64,000 bases of DNA, taken from positions 3,968,001-4,032,000 of the forward strand of contig CP176050.1 of the NCBI GenBank assembly GCA_046199005.1, in the 5' to 3' direction. Of the stretch, positions 63,930-64,000 are shown piece by piece. The notes under the pieces were generated by a model. It searched no databases and was not told where the DNA came from. It saw nothing but the letters and a program-made list of their open reading frames with translations. The position numbers and the translations under genes are program-made. The stretch comes from Ascidiimonas sp046199005 (GTDB lineage: Bacteria; Bacteroidota; Bacteroidia; Flavobacteriales; Flavobacteriaceae). The stretch's first letter is position 1, and the number at the start of each line of letters is the position of its first letter.

Positions 63930-64000
63930 ATCGTCTTTTTAGAAACCTTGAAAGGAATTTCGCAATTAATACTTATAATTCCTTAAAACATTTTTTAAAT

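Overview
The window comes from a Flavobacteriaceae-type member of the Bacteroidota. The evidence is the gliding genes gldD and gldE, a surface protein with a type IX secretion (T9SS) type B C-terminal domain paired with a PorP/SprF protein, TonB receptors, DUF4270/DUF4199 proteins, lipoproteins with Bacteroidota-type N-termini, and TAnnTTTG -7 promoter boxes (TTTG-N19-TATATTTG before rplU, TTG-N20-TAGATTTG before a ketoacyl synthase). The DNA is AT-rich. I see no rRNA, tRNA or CRISPR array.

Layout. 1-1831: the 3' part of a DinB/DUF1569 gene, its bidirectional terminator, and an intact IS3-family element with terminal inverted repeats and a GTC target duplication. The element landed between rpmA and that terminator. 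1838-7128: rplU-rpmA, a DUF4199 membrane protein and a pair of M16 peptidase-like proteins. 7127-10965: an EamA transporter, two small unknown genes, and a 60-residue double-glycine-leader, four-cysteine peptide followed by a DxD glycosyltransferase-like gene. This is the best candidate for a little-described system. 11009-18084: the core cluster gldD-gldE-ssb-mutY facing hup, a 29-residue basic protein, rng and recX, then a cupin_8/JmjC-like gene. 18166-31121: biotin synthesis (bioB, and the bioF-bioD-bioA operon ending in a SET-domain gene), a flotillin/NfeD pair, a stand-alone ketoacyl synthase, and a divergent haem-uptake locus (DUF6607 and a Cys-rich protein on one side; TonB receptor, HmuY-like lipoprotein and DoxX on the other).

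31256-44640: an M61 peptidase, a frameshifted membrane-protein gene, atpD-atpC, a TonB receptor with an SGNH lipoprotein, then the glgA-like/DUF4270/glmS unit. 44750-50339: panC, panD, a UPF0104-type membrane protein, an esterase, radA and an unknown secreted protein. 50340-54098: gene-poor, repeat-bearing and partly AT-richer, with a DUF481 outer-membrane protein and an SMI1/KNR4 (SUKH) gene. 54099-62576: a TPR/AraC transmembrane regulator, a 1942-residue T9SS adhesin and its PorP/SprF partner. The window ends with a DUF1648-like membrane protein and an OsmC protein.

A structured intergenic repeat occurs three times (21457, 48132, 50341). One copy supplies the 3' end of the ketoacyl synthase gene.
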